Assembly: GCF_004116385.1 (NCBI RefSeq) | Contig: NZ_PEIB01000023.1 | Coordinates: forward strand, 1-64,000 | DNA: 64,000 nucleotides | Direction: 5' to 3' | DNA from: Veronia nyctiphanis | Lineage (GTDB): Bacteria > Pseudomonadota > Gammaproteobacteria > Enterobacterales > Vibrionaceae | In this document: piece by piece, positions 63,448 to 64,000 of the stretch | How positions within the stretch are numbered: position 1 is the stretch's first letter | Layout of the letters: the number at the start of each line of letters is the position of its first letter | Program-made: the position numbers and the translations under genes | The notes under the pieces: generated by a model | Databases searched by the model: none | Told to the model about the DNA's origin: nothing | What the model saw: the letters and a program-made list of their open reading frames with translations, nothing else

Positions 63448-64000
63448 ATGACCAAATCTACTTCAAATGGCCGGCCCGAAATGCCTTTGTCGGACATTAT
63501 TGCTGTTGTGCCTGCCGCTGGGGTGGGCAAGCGGATGAAATCCAGCATCCCTAAGCAGTACCTGAAAATTGGTGATAAGACGATACTTGAGCACACCGTA
63601 CTGCGACTGCTTGACCATCCATCAATATCCCACGTGGTTATTGCAATCAGTGATGGAGATGAGTATTTCTCTCAAACTTGCCTAAAGCATCATGACCGCG
63701 TTCGCATCGTTAGTGGCGGAAAAGAGCGCGCTGATTCCGTTTTGTCCGGCTTAAAATCTCTACAAAACACCGATTGGGTCATGGTGCACGACGCAGCAAG
63801 GCCATGCGTGGCGTTAGATGATATTGATGCGCTGATTGCAGAGGCAACAACCCATGCTGATGGTGCTATTCTTGCCTGCCCGGTGCGTGACACCATGAAA
63901 CGAGGCTCAGCGACAGGCGAGATTAATGAAACTGTCTGCCGCGAGCAGCTCTGGCACGCGCTAACGCCGCAAATGTTTAATTGTGGCCAGTTGTTGAAGG
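63448..64000 (+). CDS. ispD: 2-C-methyl-D-erythritol 4-phosphate cytidylyltransferase (partial, cut by window end)
   Basis: Couples CTP to 2-C-methylerythritol-4-phosphate in the MEP isoprenoid pathway. The frame is open from ATG 63448 to the end of the window (184 codons) with AAGVGKRMKSS-type nucleotide motif (VVPAAGVGKRM) and MVHDAARPCV. The last residues seen are QLWHALTPQMF, about 50 residues short of a complete protein. An ATG at 63481 is an alternative start. Confidence 0.95.
   Translation, partial: MTKSTSNGRPEMPLSDIIAVVPAAGVGKRMKSSIPKQYLKIGDKTILEHTVLRLLDHPSISHVVIAISDGDEYFSQTCLKHHDRVRIVSGGKERADSVLSGLKSLQNTDWVMVHDAARPCVALDDIDALIAEATTHADGAILACPVRDTMKRGSATGEINETVCREQLWHALTPQMFNCGQLLK

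Overview
The window is a stretch of core chromosome from a gammaproteobacterium, almost certainly of the family Vibrionaceae. The evidence is gene order: tRNA-Phe/Thr, mltC-yggX-mutY, trmB, glsB, hemW-rdgB, yggT-proC-yggS, pilT-pilU, the yqgF/yqgE/gshB/rsmE/endA/sprT/metK block, epd-pgk-fba-mscS, nadB, rpoE-rseABC-lepA-lepB-rnc-era-recO-pdxJ-acpS, barA(varS)-rlmD-relA-mazG-pyrG-eno, ubiI-ubiH-ygfB, zapA-ssrS-fau-rpiA-serA, yggE-argP-argO and ftsB-ispD. This is the family's arrangement, compressed and with some joins. The genus (Enterovibrio, Grimontia or Photobacterium-like) cannot be fixed from inspection.

Layout. 1-1175 is gene-poor and holds a decayed aspartate/glutamate (hydantoin) racemase-like gene and half of a duplicated terminator. 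1176-4094 holds two tRNAs and mltC/yggX/mutY, all leftward. 4374-6980 runs rightward (trmB, glsB, a DUF2884 gene). 7040-13824 is leftward (a DUF3857 protein, hemW, rdgB, DUF4426, yggT, proC, yggS). pilT-pilU follow rightward. 16063-21558 is the leftward yqgF-to-metK block. 22105-27270 is glycolysis (epd, pgk, fba), then mscS and gcvH. 27360-29301 is leftward (ytfK-like, a YbaK-family deacylase, ygfZ). sdhE-cptA and a chemotaxis receptor precede leftward nadB. 34154-43106 is the rightward sigma-E, LepA and LepB operon series. barA is leftward, rlmD-relA-mazG-pyrG-eno rightward, ubiI-ubiH-ygfB leftward. zapA, 6S RNA, fau, rpiA and serA are rightward, yggE and argP leftward, and argO, ftsB and ispD (cut by the window edge) rightward.

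The genes form several functional groups: envelope stress (rpoE, rseA, rseB, rseC), stringent and global regulation (relA, mazG, ytfK-like, 6S RNA, barA/varS), translation and processing (lepA, lepB, rnc, era, trmB, rsmE, rlmD), central carbon flow (epd, pgk, fba, eno, rpiA), methionine and glutathione metabolism (metK, gshB), ubiquinone (ubiH, ubiI) and Fe-S or FAD maturation (yggX, ygfZ, sdhE, nadB).

The most striking property is technical. Seventeen genes carry 23 single-base indels. Twenty-two are one-base losses, nearly all from short homopolymers (GG, CC, GGG, TTT), and one is a gain. Restoring the base in each case gives a full-length, family-typical protein, and several of the hit genes are normally essential (pgk, fba, pyrG, lepB). 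Assembly or sequencing error is far more likely than gene decay, so I annotate these as whole genes. I found no convincing new biological system: no CRISPR array, prophage, insertion sequence, integron, defence island or biosynthetic cluster. Real points of interest are the racemase relic, a transglutaminase-like protein lacking its catalytic cysteine, a terminator-like hairpin between pyrG and eno, a probable MetJ operator, and missing neighbours (tkt, pepP).
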